From a virus: 24,857 nt of DNA. Shown in pieces: positions 24,138 through 24,857 of this stretch (its first letter is position 1; every line of letters starts with the position of its first letter). Made by a program: the position numbers and the translations under genes. Location of the stretch: IMG/VR virus record IMGVR_UViG_3300047498_000083, positions 1 through 24,857 of that record; one strand, 5' to 3'. The notes beneath the pieces are model-generated. The model worked only from the letters and a program-made list of their open reading frames with translations, was not told the DNA's origin and did not search any database.

Positions 24138-24371
24138 TTAGAGGCCGCCAGCCGGGTCGCGCTTGACCGGTGCCTTGTCGTGCGCCGGGCCGGCGGGCGC
24201 AGAGTGCTCGATCGGCTGCTCGTTGTGAGGCATCCTAACGTGAGGTGCCCCCTTCGCTAACAGGAACCCCGCTTCATCAGGGGTGAAGTCGAACACCTTA
24301 TTGATTTCTGGGTAGACTGACTTACCTTCGCGGACAACCACGACGGCTTTCGAAACGAACAGATTCGGCAT
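24138..24371 (-). CDS. small capsid-adjacent protein
   Basis: 77 residues from the ATG at 24371, with GAGGAG about 8 nt upstream, 12 nt after the capsid stop. Residues 1-48 (FVSKAVVVVREGKSVYPEINKVFDF, EAGFLLAKGAPHVR) resemble the short beta plus helix 'increased hydrophobic strand, D.....EA..L..KGA' proteins found directly after phage capsid genes. The last 25 residues are proline-rich and charged. It could be a head-tail accessory or decoration component; the function is not known. Confidence 0.55.
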   Translation of the reverse strand: MPNLFVSKAVVVVREGKSVYPEINKVFDFTPDEAGFLLAKGAPHVRMPHNEQPIEHSAPAGPAHDKAPVKRDPAGGL

Positions 24372-24383
24372 GGTGCGTTCTCC

Positions 24384-24857
24384 TCAGACGACCCGGAGCA
24401 GGCCGGAGCCGTTCGGCTGCGCCGGAATCATTAACGGTGCACTTTGCGTCATGGTGAATGTGACTGACGGATCTTCGTTATACCACATCTTGGGGAATAG
24501 CTCTGTAGCGACAAGACCGGCTGCCCGGTCTTGAATGGCGCCGAAGCATCGCACACCCTGCAATCCCGGTCCTGTCAAGACAACAGTGGCTGGGTCCATG
24601 TATGGGATCGTGTTGCCGAACTCATCGTCATAGTAATCGTTGTAAGTCCACAAGTCCAACTGGCCCATGCCGTTCTGGCCAGACAGTGAACCACGGAACT
24701 CGTACGGCCCCATTACTCCCACTGATCTGTTGTAGGCCGAATCTGAACCACTATAGAACTTGTTCAGAAGCTGCACGATTTCTGGATTCTGAGAAAACGC
24801 TGCCCAGGCCGTGAGGCCGAACGTCAGCCTGTTAACCGGCTGCCGCGACAAGTTGAA
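24384..24857 (-). CDS. major capsid protein (gpE-like), 3' part
   Basis: The C-terminal 157 residues of a capsid protein whose start is beyond the right edge; a TTG at 24851 is internal. GQLDLWTYNDYYDDEFGNTIPYMDPATVVLTGPGLQGVRCFGAIQDR, then a WYNEDPS..FTMTQSAPLMIP ending, are the hallmarks of the lambda gpE capsid family (Phage_cap_E): a long 'Y..YYDD.G....Y..P..VV' strand and a 'DP......SAPL.IP' end. It fixes the left end of the head module relative to the tail genes that follow. Confidence 0.85.
   Translation of the reverse strand, partial: FNLSRQPVNRLTFGLTAWAAFSQNPEIVQLLNKFYSGSDSAYNRSVGVMGPYEFRGSLSGQNGMGQLDLWTYNDYYDDEFGNTIPYMDPATVVLTGPGLQGVRCFGAIQDRAAGLVATELFPKMWYNEDPSVTFTMTQSAPLMIPAQPNGSGLLRVV

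Larger units (their letters stand above)
222..24592. repeat. dispersed heptamer GTGGCTG / CAGCCAC
   Basis: By manual count about 53 exact copies in the window: 25 as GTGGCTG and 28 as CAGCCAC on the plus strand. Examples: 222-228, 270-276, 621-627, 1171-1177, 3797-3803, 4459-4465, 6224-6230, 8542-8548, 10012-10018, 11385-11391, 11400-11406, 13171-13177, 15935-15941, 17145-17151, 20384-20390, 22164-22170, 22182-22188, 24586-24592. Base composition alone would give about 5. It lies mostly inside genes and in all frames. Confidence 0.75.

Noticed and set aside
222-24592. Reading the GTGGCTG copies as L5-type stoperators
   Set aside because: L5 sites are 13 bp with conserved flanks, mostly intergenic and of one orientation; here only 7 bp is shared, copies lie inside genes and orientations are balanced.

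Overview
This 25 kb window is GC-rich (about 60% by eye) and is part of a tailed phage or prophage genome, most like a long-tailed siphophage with a lambda-like head-to-tail order and a tail tip of the kind seen in the Rhodobacter gene transfer agent. The host cannot be fixed from the sequence. The protein families (BR0599/DUF2163, DUF2793, lambda gpE-type capsid) point to a proteobacterial host, but that is inference. No integrase, terminase, endolysin, tRNA, IS element or CRISPR array is visible.

Layout. (1) 1-1483, plus strand: the end of a MazG-like pyrophosphohydrolase, a DUF3846-like protein, then a well-formed sigma70-type promoter with a dyad in its spacer, driving a small helix-turn-helix protein and a coiled-coil protein. 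(2) 3672-1657, minus strand: a second promoter, a leader of about 195 nt holding a duplicated hairpin element and three adjacent palindromes, then five small overlapping genes (two zinc-ribbon proteins, a possible winged-helix protein, a membrane protein and an unknown). (3) 3723-3968, plus strand: one small unknown gene. (4) 24857-4025, minus strand: the late morphogenesis operon. In transcription order it carries the capsid end, a small head protein, head completion, gpZ-like and gpU-like tail completion proteins, tail tube, G/GT chaperones made by -1 frameshifting, tape measure, a duplicated minor tail protein with a LamG-like end, a second LamG-like protein, BR0599 protein, two small tip proteins, hub protein, a 1665-residue collagen-containing fibre, and three membrane proteins that are probably part of lysis.

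The late genes are packed with 1-11 nt overlaps (many ATGA or GTGA), so translation is probably coupled. The tube assembles on a tip built from the minor tail, BR0599 and hub proteins, with length set by the tape measure; the fibre and LamG-like proteins are the likely receptor-binding parts.

The most unusual signal is not a gene. The heptamer GTGGCTG occurs about 53 times on the two strands combined, in nearly equal numbers per orientation, roughly ten times the number expected from base composition. It falls in all reading frames and has no conserved flanks. Other points of interest are the autoregulatory-looking promoter, the duplicated hairpin leader, the modular fibre, a tail tube protein with an inserted domain, and a holin-like protein that carries an internal lipobox.
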